NCBI GenBank assembly: GCA_029246505.1
Contig: JAQWNC010000026.1
Span: 1-64,000, forward strand
Direction: 5' to 3'
Source: Arenicellaceae bacterium
GTDB taxonomy: Bacteria > Pseudomonadota > Gammaproteobacteria > Arenicellales > Arenicellaceae
DNA length: 64,000 nucleotides
A program made the position numbers and the translations under genes. Below the pieces are notes generated by a model, which had not been told where the DNA came from, ran no database searches, and saw only the letters and a program-made list of their open reading frames with translations. This document shows, one piece after another, positions 57,218 to 64,000 of this stretch (positions are counted from its first letter, which is position 1; every line of letters begins with the position of its first letter).

Positions 57218-57450
57218 TGACTCACCCCTGTTAAGACTTTGTTTGATTTGATCGCAATTTTTAAGTCGTCCGATAATACCCTAGACCAAACCCGAAATAA
57301 CACCAAATACAATACTTAAGGCTTGTAAAGCATATACTCCATTAATCGAATGACGGCTAATTGCCCAAAGTAATGGTATGGACTCCTCCTCCCCTAAACG
57401 GCATCTAAGTGCCACACTGGCAATCCTATACCAGCAGTCAACGAAAAGAA
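57218..57450. other. upstream region of the amidohydrolase with repeat copy 12
   Basis: Contains repeat copy 12. Left of it a minus-strand frame ends at 57281 with a hydrophobic tail (VYALQALSIVFGVISGLV) and could be another gene tail abutting a repeat. Evidence is too thin to call. Confidence 0.35.
57348..57375 (+). repeat. dispersed inverted repeat, copy 12
   Basis: GAATGACGGCTAATTGCCC then AAAGTAATGG; left arm and core well kept, right arm lost. Confidence 0.6.
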
Positions 57451-57669
57451 GGAGCCACCACAAAGCTCAATAGAGTTGGAATAGGTTGAGCAAAAATTAT
57501 TTATCAGTTATACGGCGCTGATCGCTTGGGTAAGGTGCTATGGAAGGATCGCTTGAAGCGTAATCAGTGGTTTAACGCATTACTAGACACCATAGAGCCG
57601 GGCAGTGCGATTGGTATGGAAGCCTGCTCGGCATCAGTTAACGGGGTAATGTTTATCTGCGAACGTTAA
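57451..57669 (+). mobile_element. IS110-family transposase remnant
   Basis: A forward frame reads KLNRVGIG, a TGA (57487-57489), then QLYGADRLGKVLWKDRLKRN and EPGSAIGMEACSAS before diverging and ending at TAA. This is the N-terminal RuvC-like part of IS110 transposases (NRVGIDIAK...GMEACSSAHHW). The start codon is changed, a nonsense codon replaces the catalytic-Asp region, and the C-terminal Ser domain is absent. An old, inactive fragment. The sequence from 57670 to 57811 is unrecognised. Confidence 0.75.
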
Positions 57670-57811
57670 TGATCCATGGTGTAAGAGCATAGATAAGCTA
57701 GCGGAGTTTCTCGAAAGCTAGTCACCGGAGTCGCTAGCGGCAAAAGCCGAGTAATTAAGGGGCATTGCCCTACCCCTCTTTTTCGCCTTAAACTGCTAGC
57801 AATTTGATTCG

Positions 57812-58912
57812 CTATTCCGATGTGACGACTTCTGCTGCACAGTCAAACTTGACCATAGCGGTACCCGGTTGCCAACGCCACGCACGCTCCAGTTCGATTG
57901 GCGCGGTCAGATTAACTGGATCTGTAGCTACAATCGAGTAATTCAGTTGACTATCGTCTTCAGCAATCCAAAAGGTTTCTTTGTAGGTCATCTGATCGGA
58001 TTGCGGTGTACCGTATGGGTCAAAGTACGGCCAATCAATATGAGTGGTTTCAACAATCAATTTCCCGCCTTCCAAATACCCAACGGAATAACCAAGGTTA
58101 CTGGCAACTGGTTCTGGTCGGTCATCGGTCATATGCACTACACGCACTAAATCATGCTCTTCAGTATGAATAAGTATGCGGTCACCATCGTTAATAATTT
58201 CCATTGGGACTGGGTCAAACATATTGGTAGGTACACCTGAGCGACAATCAAGTTCAGGGTTATCTGTAGCGGCAAAATATTCTGCAGCACTCGCCTCGCC
58301 TATCTCAGTTAATAAGCCCGCATACGCTTCAGGAACAGGTCGTGGGCTGGGACGTCGACCCCAAACCCGAAAGAAACCATCGGCAGAATCTTTTGCTGCT
58401 TGCACTGCCGCAGGATCAAATGATTTTTGAATCAGCACCATTTGTTCAGTCGACCACAGCAATTTACCATTCCTACTATTATTTGGGCCAGGACCTGCAG
58501 TTATCATTTCTTCGCCGTTAGGCATTAGCAAATTAATTAGCCCAATCGCTACGGGGTCACGCATTGATACAACACCAGCAGCTTTGACTTTGTCACCAAC
58601 TTTAAGAAAGTCCTTAGTGATACCTTCAGCTGCGTAGCTATTCAGGCTACCACCCATTTCTAACTCCCATTCTTTTTCTACACCCTGCTCATCAACCACC
58701 TTAAGCATCAACCTTGGATGTGGGTTACGCCAGAAAATAGTCGTTATCTCACCTTCCAGCCTGAGTAAATTATCAGCTAGGTACAACTCCGGGTTTGAAT
58801 TACTACCGTGGTGCGAGAGGGCTACCGGAGACAAGCCTATGCCTAAAAATACCGATATTGTCGTTACAAACTTGCAACACGCAGACCAAAAACTCTTTAA
58901 TCTAATTCTCAT
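57812..58912 (-). CDS. DUF6152 family exported protein (long form)
   Basis: A 366-residue protein: signal peptide to about residue 33, HHG (34-36), WRNPH (61-65), WELEMGGSLNSYAAEG and GDKVKAAGVVSMRD, then GFFRVWG and the C-terminal module. That module shows SGVPTNMFDPVPMEI, HDLVRVVHM, GYSVGYLEGGKLIVETTHIDWPYFDPYG and ETFWIAEDD. It differs from the other long copies by a longer middle segment (about residues 135-200). Monocistronic by spacing. Confidence 0.85.
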   Translation of the reverse strand: MRIRLKSFWSACCKFVTTISVFLGIGLSPVALSHHGSNSNPELYLADNLLRLEGEITTIFWRNPHPRLMLKVVDEQGVEKEWELEMGGSLNSYAAEGITKDFLKVGDKVKAAGVVSMRDPVAIGLINLLMPNGEEMITAGPGPNNSRNGKLLWSTEQMVLIQKSFDPAAVQAAKDSADGFFRVWGRRPSPRPVPEAYAGLLTEIGEASAAEYFAATDNPELDCRSGVPTNMFDPVPMEIINDGDRILIHTEEHDLVRVVHMTDDRPEPVASNLGYSVGYLEGGKLIVETTHIDWPYFDPYGTPQSDQMTYKETFWIAEDDSQLNYSIVATDPVNLTAPIELERAWRWQPGTAMVKFDCAAEVVTSE

Positions 58913-59054
58913 GCTTTTCTAACTTAATCTATCCTTGTATGTTTAATTGAGAGCACCTTACCCCAAACTAGCTAGGTATTGATTGTAATTATTGCTCTTA
59001 ATTACTATAAATATAGATTATTACTCTACAAAAATTATAAATTAGAGAATAATT

Positions 59055-59213
59055 TTGCTAGATAAAACAGATAAAAAGATTCTTGTCCTACTTCAAAAAT
59101 GCGCCGATATCTCCATTTCTGATATCGCTGATGCCGTGAACTTGTCCTCCTCCCCCTGTTGGCGACGTATTCAGCGTTTGGAAGAAGACGGCTATATTCA
59201 ACCAAACCCATAA
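59055..59213 (+). pseudogene. truncated Lrp/AsnC-family regulator (HTH only)
   Basis: A 52-codon forward frame from TTG at 59055: LDKTDKKILVLLQ, then ADISISDIADAVNLSSSPCWRRIQRLEEDGYI. This is the complete N-terminal helix-turn-helix of an Lrp/AsnC regulator. It stops at TAA just after the HTH, where relatives continue into the ligand-sensing ACT-like domain. The downstream bases do not restore that domain, so it is a truncated gene; a stand-alone HTH product could still bind DNA. Confidence 0.75.
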
Positions 59214-59237
59214 TACTTTAATTGCCAGCATTCAATG

Positions 59238-60170
59238 CTACACCTGATCAATATACTTGGCCATCCGTTTTCTAACAACCTCATTAGGTAACTGGCTAGA
59301 AGCGGTCATCGCATTTTCAACCATGTGCAAAGGATTGCTCGTTTCGGTCAATACGCAGGTAATCAATGGATTCGCCAATATATATTTAAGTGAAAACTGT
59401 GCCCAGCTATTACAATCGAACTCGCTAGTCCATTCTGGTAATGGCATGTCTCGCAAACGCTCAAAGTAAGACCCGTTCATAAAGGGTCGATTTATTATCA
59501 CACCCACTCCCATATCGGCGGCCATCGGTAATAATCTTGATTCAGCCATTCGTTCCGCAATCGAATAGTTAAGTTGAATAAAATCCGGCTTTTCACGTTT
59601 TAAAAATGCTTCTAACTGCGCGTATAAAGCTTCTTGTGACACTGTGACACCAATGTATCTTGCCTTACCCTGCTCTTTCCAATCACGCAAACTCGGCCAG
59701 TGCACATCAAGATCGGTTAGGCTAAATATCTGTGCTAAATCTACTGAATCGCGTTGATACAAACGCAGTGTTTGCTCAAACTGATCTATACCTGCCTGCT
59801 TACCAATTTGGTCAATTTTGGTAGTAATAAATAAAGCATCCTTTATACCTTCTTGACTTATCACTTCTCCGAAAGCGCCATCGTTATCTACATTCCGCGG
59901 CCAGGTATCAACCATCGAGCCACCGTGCTCGATAAGTGCTTCTAATACTGCCTCTAATGGAGCCGGGCCATTCTCAGCAATACCAGTAACCACTTTACTC
60001 GAGCCAAGCCCTACAATGGGTAATACCTTATCGGTTCCAGGTATTTGACGCACCGGCATACTCGACTGCGCTAATGCTAGCTGAGGTGCCAACATCGCCA
60101 AGCTGGTTACAGTGCTCGAGGCGAGAAATTTGCGGCGTGAAATTTGCTGAGCGTATGGAGAATGTTTCAT
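59238..60170 (-). CDS. Tat-exported aldo/keto-reductase-fold protein
   Basis: A 310-residue protein. The ATG at 60170 is preferred to one at 60236 because AGGT lies upstream and a Tat signal (SRRKFLASS, 11-19) starts shortly after. The aldo/keto reductase barrel is recognisable (LPIVGLGSSKV, ITTKI, RYIGVTVSQEAL, FIQLNYS, GVIINRPF), but the tetrad is incomplete. The Asp is in MVDTWPRN, the usual Tyr region lacks Tyr, and the His of Q-V-H is Phe (QIFSLTD). A different reaction or a non-enzymatic role is possible. A paralogue lies upstream on the same strand. Confidence 0.82.
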   Translation of the reverse strand: MKHSPYAQQISRRKFLASSTVTSLAMLAPQLALAQSSMPVRQIPGTDKVLPIVGLGSSKVVTGIAENGPAPLEAVLEALIEHGGSMVDTWPRNVDNDGAFGEVISQEGIKDALFITTKIDQIGKQAGIDQFEQTLRLYQRDSVDLAQIFSLTDLDVHWPSLRDWKEQGKARYIGVTVSQEALYAQLEAFLKREKPDFIQLNYSIAERMAESRLLPMAADMGVGVIINRPFMNGSYFERLRDMPLPEWTSEFDCNSWAQFSLKYILANPLITCVLTETSNPLHMVENAMTASSQLPNEVVRKRMAKYIDQV

Positions 60171-60446
60171 ATCAGTTACCTGCGTTAAAGCTTGTTGGCT
60201 ATTATTTCTACTAACTATGAGCACATGATAAACCAAAAAATTATCACTTAGCTTTTGATTGCAAGCAATTGTCCACAGCTATTGGGTATATTTAAATTTG
60301 TAGATATTACGAGTATTAATAAACCAAAATTTAAATATTGCCATGCATACAAAAGGAGCCTGTTAGAAAAATAGCTCCCCATCCTCTACTTTCAAAACCG
60401 GCTTTCTCGAATTATTATAATCCCACCTAAGTCCTTTATTTCTTCT

Positions 60447-61382
60447 CTATAACATAGAGTAAAAGTGATCAGACATGCGCTTGCGCATTGCCTCGTCAGG
60501 AAGTCGTCCATAGCCACCGCGCATATTATCAACTACATGCGAAACGCTGGTAGTTTCAGTAATGATGCCGGTAATCGCTGGATTCGATAGAATATATTTC
60601 AACGAAAACTGCGCCCAGGATTCACAATCAAATTCTGCTGCCCATTCCGGTAACTCTTTGTCTCGCGTTAAGCTGAACAAAGCGCCATCGTCAACCACCC
60701 TAAATGGTTCGACTACAAAAACGCCGATGCCCATATCTTGCGCAAGCGGCAAAATACGCGCCTCGTGTTCGTTTTGATGCATATTGTAGCCAATCATAAT
60801 AACGTCTGGCTTCGCAGTTTTCATAAACTGCTCTAACGCTTCGTTGGTAGTGCCGGCGGTGCGACTAATGCCTATATGCCGAACCTTACCGTCTTCCTTG
60901 GCTTCTTTAAGAACCTGCCAATTGGTCGGCACATCTTTAAAATTATGAATCAGCATTAAATCCATTTGTTCTCTGCGGAAATTAGCAGCAGTTTTAGCTA
61001 GATGCTCCTTAGCCGCGTCTTCACCTTCCACGGTAATTTTACCGATCAGAAACAAAGCGTCTTGCAGATCCATTTCAGTCACAAGACCACCTACGTCAGG
61101 CGGGTCAGGTCTAAAAAAAGCCGGGGTGTCTAATATTCGACCACCCTGATCAACCATCGCCTGAACAAGGGATTTAGGTAACTCAGAGCCTTCAGGGGGG
61201 GTTGTAAAAAACATATCTGGCGCACCTAATCCAATCACCGGTATCTGACGGTCTGACCCTGGAATAGCTCTAGTCATCATGCTTTCTTGAGCAAATGATG
61301 CCATTGGCAATGATAAAGTGGCTGCTGCCGCGGTAGTCTGTGCCAAAAATTTTCTTCGGCTTAATGTGTTTGTTCGAGTCAT
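60447..61382 (-). CDS. Tat-exported aldo/keto-reductase-fold protein (paralogue)
   Basis: A 311-residue protein with a Tat signal (SRRKFLAQT, 8-16), AAGGTAA before the ATG, and the aldo/keto reductase barrel (IPVIGLGAPDM, LIGKITVEG, LMLIHNFKD, RHIGISRTAG). Compared with the paralogue at 59238, the His of the tetrad is kept (LIHNF) and Lys is present, but the Tyr region after RILDTPAFF again lacks a clear Tyr. The last ~60 residues (EWAAEFDCESWAQFSLKYILSNPAITG) are nearly the same in both, indicating tandem duplication. Confidence 0.85.
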   Translation of the reverse strand: MTRTNTLSRRKFLAQTTAAAATLSLPMASFAQESMMTRAIPGSDRQIPVIGLGAPDMFFTTPPEGSELPKSLVQAMVDQGGRILDTPAFFRPDPPDVGGLVTEMDLQDALFLIGKITVEGEDAAKEHLAKTAANFRREQMDLMLIHNFKDVPTNWQVLKEAKEDGKVRHIGISRTAGTTNEALEQFMKTAKPDVIMIGYNMHQNEHEARILPLAQDMGIGVFVVEPFRVVDDGALFSLTRDKELPEWAAEFDCESWAQFSLKYILSNPAITGIITETTSVSHVVDNMRGGYGRLPDEAMRKRMSDHFYSML

Positions 61383-61656
61383 TGTTTACCTTAGGTATAT
61401 AGTAATTTTTGTAAGTCTAGAACTGAGTGTATACGATAGAAAAAACATCGATTGAGTACAAGTAATACTTTGTACTCAACCCTTTTTTATCTTTTATTTA
61501 CACTTTGACTACTGGATAAGTCCACCAGCCAGCTAAGATTCTGTGCGTGCACAACATGCAGACCTAATCGAAGCGAACCGCCTATCAAAAACTTTACGGT
61601 AGTATGAACAAATTGGTTTAATCTAATATCGAGCGTTAATAAAAGGGTAATTTAAA

Positions 61657-61995
61657 ATGCTATACTAAGGTTCGTGTCATTATGGTGCCGTTCAGTTTGA
61701 AGTGGAGGTAGATAACAAGATTAAATGTGGTGACTACAATTGTTCGATCTGCTCGAAGTCTGGATTTCTTCATTTCATTGTTCCTAAATCAAAATTCAGG
61801 TTGTTGCGGACCAAATCCCATACAACAATCTATACATGGGGTACAGGCGTTGCCAAACACACCTTTTGTAAAGTCTGTGGCATAAAGCCGTTTTATACGC
61901 CTCGATCAAACCCAAACGGTTACGATATTAATGTGCGCTGTCTTGATCTTGACTATAGCCAGGTTAAAATCGAACCCTTTGACGGAAAAAGCTAG
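61657..61995 (+). pseudogene. GFA/CENP-V family gene with nonsense codons
   Basis: From ATG at 61657 the frame reads MLY, TAA (61666-61668), then GSCHYGAVQFEVEVDN, YNCSICSKSGFLHFIV, YTWGTGVAKHTFCKVCGI and IEPFDGKS before TAG. GFA-family zinc proteins read M-x-YEGSCHCGAV at the start and FDG-x-x-WE at the end. So codon 4 looks like a GAA-to-TAA change, CHCG has become CHYG (one zinc Cys lost), and the final TAG replaces Trp. Three independent defects make a pseudogene likely. Restart at GTG 61702 would omit the first motif. Confidence 0.7.
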
Positions 61996-62150
61996 GAAAA
62001 AAACGCGCATACTCTCAAACACATGAGTGTTGACTCAGATAGCTAAATACAACGTGTCGCTCAGCTTGCAAGTAGCTCAATAAGCAGTGCGTGTCAGCAT
62101 AACGTTTGGGTTAAAGCCCTAATCTAGCTTAGCTAAGTGAAGGTTTACTA

Positions 62151-62267
62151 ATGAAAAAGATCCAGCCTGGGCAAATAATTATAATTCTCGCGAATATCAA
62201 TGTTATCGCGGGCGTCGCGTTTCTTGGTTTTGAGTTGCAACAAAATAACGATGCGAAGGACCTTTAG
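62151..62267 (+). pseudogene. N-terminal fragment of a small membrane-protein family
   Basis: A 38-codon frame from ATG at 62151 with one transmembrane helix (IIIILANINVIAGVAFLGF) followed by ELQQNND. Many proteobacterial ~150-residue proteins share this opening and continue with LL-x-x-QA-R. Here the frame stops at TAG, but the next frame continues ARLERENTNSS, indicating a frameshift and truncation. Confidence 0.45.
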
Positions 62268-62376
62268 GCAAGGCTGGAGCGAGAAAACACTAATTCCTCA
62301 TGATATCGAGTTCATTCGATGGTTCGAAGAGAATGTGATAAGCGTTATCCAATGATAATTTTTCAGTAAGAATAAA

Positions 62377-64000
62377 ATGAAAAACCAAATAAAGAACTCG
62401 TTATTAGCTGTAGTAACAGTCGTTGTAATTGTTATTCTAACAGGCTGCTTCCAATCTTCACCAGACACTGAGTTGGAGGCAGGTATCGATGCAGAAGCTA
62501 TCGTCATCGGCGCTGGAATTTCAGGGCTATCGGCCGCAATCGAAATGGGTCGTGCAGGTGTAGAAGTTTTAGTTGTCGATATGAACTCAGTTCCTGGCGG
62601 CCACGCAGTTATGGCGGGTGGCTTCGCGGTTATTGGCACGCCGCTCCAGGAAGCCGCTGGCTATCAGGATACTCCTGAGCTGGCTTATAAAGAATGGCAG
62701 GAATGGACCGAGGTTGGCGACCCATATTGGACGCGCTTCTACACTGAGAACTCCCGTGAGATGCTGTACGACTGGGTTATCGAGATGGGCATTGAGTGGA
62801 CCCGAGTAGTAATGGGCGGTTTCGAGAACAGCATACCGCGGTTTCATTTTACTGAGCATAATGCTCTGGACGTAGTTCAAGCACTGGTTCGCACCGCACT
62901 GGAGCTACCAACTGTTAATTTTCTTTGGAATCAAAAAGTTGAACAGTTGATTGTAGAAGATCAGCAAGTAACGGGTGTGCAAGTACGCGACGTTAGGGGT
63001 GGTGATATCAAAACACTGAGGAGCGAGCACGTCGTGCTAGCAACCGGTGGATTTGAAGGGAATCTCGATAAAGTTCTCTCCAACTGGATGCCTGACTTAC
63101 CGAAGCCCGGCAGGCTACTCATTGGTGCATCAGTGCACGCGCAAGGCCAAGGGTTGGACCTAGCAAGCGAGGCTGGCGCACAGGTAACAAATATGGACCG
63201 CCAGTACATCTACACAAATGGCATAGTCAATATCCATGACCCTGAGGGCGTATTTGCAGTTACAGCTGGCAACGTCCACGCTATGTGGGTTGATTCGAAC
63301 GGCAATCGATTTACTAATGAAGCTGGCTTAGATAAGGAAATTCTCCGCGATATGCTCAATCTTGAGATCGCGACTTACTGGGCTATATTCGATGAACCTG
63401 GCCGGGCGGGCTTCGCGATGCGCGGTGCCGAATGGGTAAACAATCCCACCGATGGACATCCATTGATGGATAACCCAGAGATTACAAGCAAAGCGGCGAC
63501 ATTGGCTGAGTTGGCCGACACAACCGGCTTACCTGCCGATGCTCTCGCGACAACTCTCGCGAACTACAACGCGCTAATCGATGCTGGAGAAGATTCAGAT
63601 TTCAATCGTTTCCCCGAAATGAACAATACCCCCCCTCGTATCGATCAAGCGCCGTTTTATGCGATGCAGTTCTATCCAATGACACGAAAGAGCATGGGCG
63701 GCGTCGTAGTTGATGCCGGAACCCGCGCCCTAAACGATAGCGGTGAAGTTGTTGCCGGCCTGTATGCTGTTGGAGAATTAAACGGCAGCGTTGGCATCAA
63801 TGGCAAACACGGAATGGATGGCATGTTCCTTGGGCCCGCGGTCATCACAGGTCGCGTTGCCGGGCAAACCATCGCTACTGCACATACCCAGCGCGACACC
63901 AGCATTAGAATCCTGCCTTCATCCGAGGAAGACTTACTACCCGACTCATCAACCTGGGCAGCTTCTTTGAGCGCAACCGAACTAGAATCCTTGCTAGCTA
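62377..64000 (+). CDS. FAD-dependent lipoprotein oxidoreductase (fumarate-reductase flavoprotein-like), partial
   Basis: Open from ATG at 62377 through the window end (541 codons so far, 3' end missing). Lipobox LTGC (Cys24) predicts a lipoprotein. IVIGAGISGLSAA (43-55) is the FAD-binding motif and VVDMNSVPGGHAVMAGG the following segment. Later blocks SEHVVLATGGFEGN, GQGLDLASEAGAQ, FYPMTRKSMGGVVVD and GLYAVGELNGSVGINGKHGMDGMFLGPAVITG match the fumarate reductase / 3-ketosteroid dehydrogenase flavoprotein superfamily. An extracytoplasmic FAD enzyme of this kind usually takes electrons from a cytochrome; a C-terminal haem domain could lie beyond the edge. Confidence 0.88.
   Translation, partial: MKNQIKNSLLAVVTVVVIVILTGCFQSSPDTELEAGIDAEAIVIGAGISGLSAAIEMGRAGVEVLVVDMNSVPGGHAVMAGGFAVIGTPLQEAAGYQDTPELAYKEWQEWTEVGDPYWTRFYTENSREMLYDWVIEMGIEWTRVVMGGFENSIPRFHFTEHNALDVVQALVRTALELPTVNFLWNQKVEQLIVEDQQVTGVQVRDVRGGDIKTLRSEHVVLATGGFEGNLDKVLSNWMPDLPKPGRLLIGASVHAQGQGLDLASEAGAQVTNMDRQYIYTNGIVNIHDPEGVFAVTAGNVHAMWVDSNGNRFTNEAGLDKEILRDMLNLEIATYWAIFDEPGRAGFAMRGAEWVNNPTDGHPLMDNPEITSKAATLAELADTTGLPADALATTLANYNALIDAGEDSDFNRFPEMNNTPPRIDQAPFYAMQFYPMTRKSMGGVVVDAGTRALNDSGEVVAGLYAVGELNGSVGINGKHGMDGMFLGPAVITGRVAGQTIATAHTQRDTSIRILPSSEEDLLPDSSTWAASLSATELESLLA

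Overview
The window looks like a chromosomal segment of a marine-type gammaproteobacterium. The evidence is the complete 13-gene respiratory complex I operon with a fused nuoCD gene, a glnK-amtB pair, moderate-to-low GC, and a set of secreted or lipid-anchored hydrolases and DUF6152 proteins of the kind seen in uncultured marine Gammaproteobacteria. The taxonomic assignment is inference; no rRNA or tRNA gene was seen.

Layout. (1) 0-17 kb is a mosaic of mostly minus-strand genes for exported proteins: DUF6152 proteins (221-679, 10611-11624, 14327-15340), an alpha/beta-hydrolase, a DUF3833 lipoprotein, a cyclase-family protein with a PQQ-type sugar dehydrogenase, a phytanoyl-CoA dioxygenase homologue, a DASS transporter and a lipoprotein sulfatase. 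It also holds a vsr remnant and a three-gene cassette of very small membrane proteins (15656-16213). (2) 16.8-22.7 kb holds catabolic or redox genes: an FAH-family hydrolase, cupin, SDR, methyltransferase, NAD(P)-binding protein and a second lipoprotein sulfatase. (3) 23.4-38.1 kb is the nuoA-N operon, tightly packed with many 1-bp stop/start overlaps. (4) 38.5-45.4 kb holds a small membrane protein with a strong terminator, an HDAC-family deacetylase, a GT2 glycosyltransferase, a nucleotidyltransferase-GT2 fusion, amtB-glnK and a decayed exported-protein gene. (5) 45.4-64 kb returns to the accessory style: more DUF6152 genes (including one split into separate N- and C-terminal modules), an amidase, a beta-propeller protein, amidohydrolases, a dihaem cytochrome c / DUF6152 operon, two Tat-exported aldo/keto-reductase-fold proteins and a FAD lipoprotein running off the end.

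The two flanking regions differ sharply from the core. They carry about twelve copies of a ~30-bp imperfect inverted repeat (arms GAATGACCG / CGGTCATTC), none of which I found between 16.6 and 47.9 kb. Several copies overlap stop codons or abut gene fragments. The same flanks and their edges hold a high density of broken genes: vsr, IS110 transposase, Lrp/AsnC, GFA, a cytochrome c tail joined to a duplicated beta-propeller 5' end, and others. This suggests repeated rearrangement and decay in these regions, while the respiratory, nitrogen-regulation and glycosyltransferase core stays clean.

Functionally, the accessory genes point to processing of organic substrates at the cell surface and in the periplasm: sulfatases, amidase, amidohydrolases, PQQ-type dehydrogenase, cytochromes and FAD enzymes, feeding electrons to the respiratory chain. 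The most distinctive theme is seven DUF6152 proteins plus one free-standing copy of their C-terminal module in 64 kb, one of them coupled to a dihaem cytochrome c. No CRISPR array, intact insertion sequence, prophage or recognised defence system is present.
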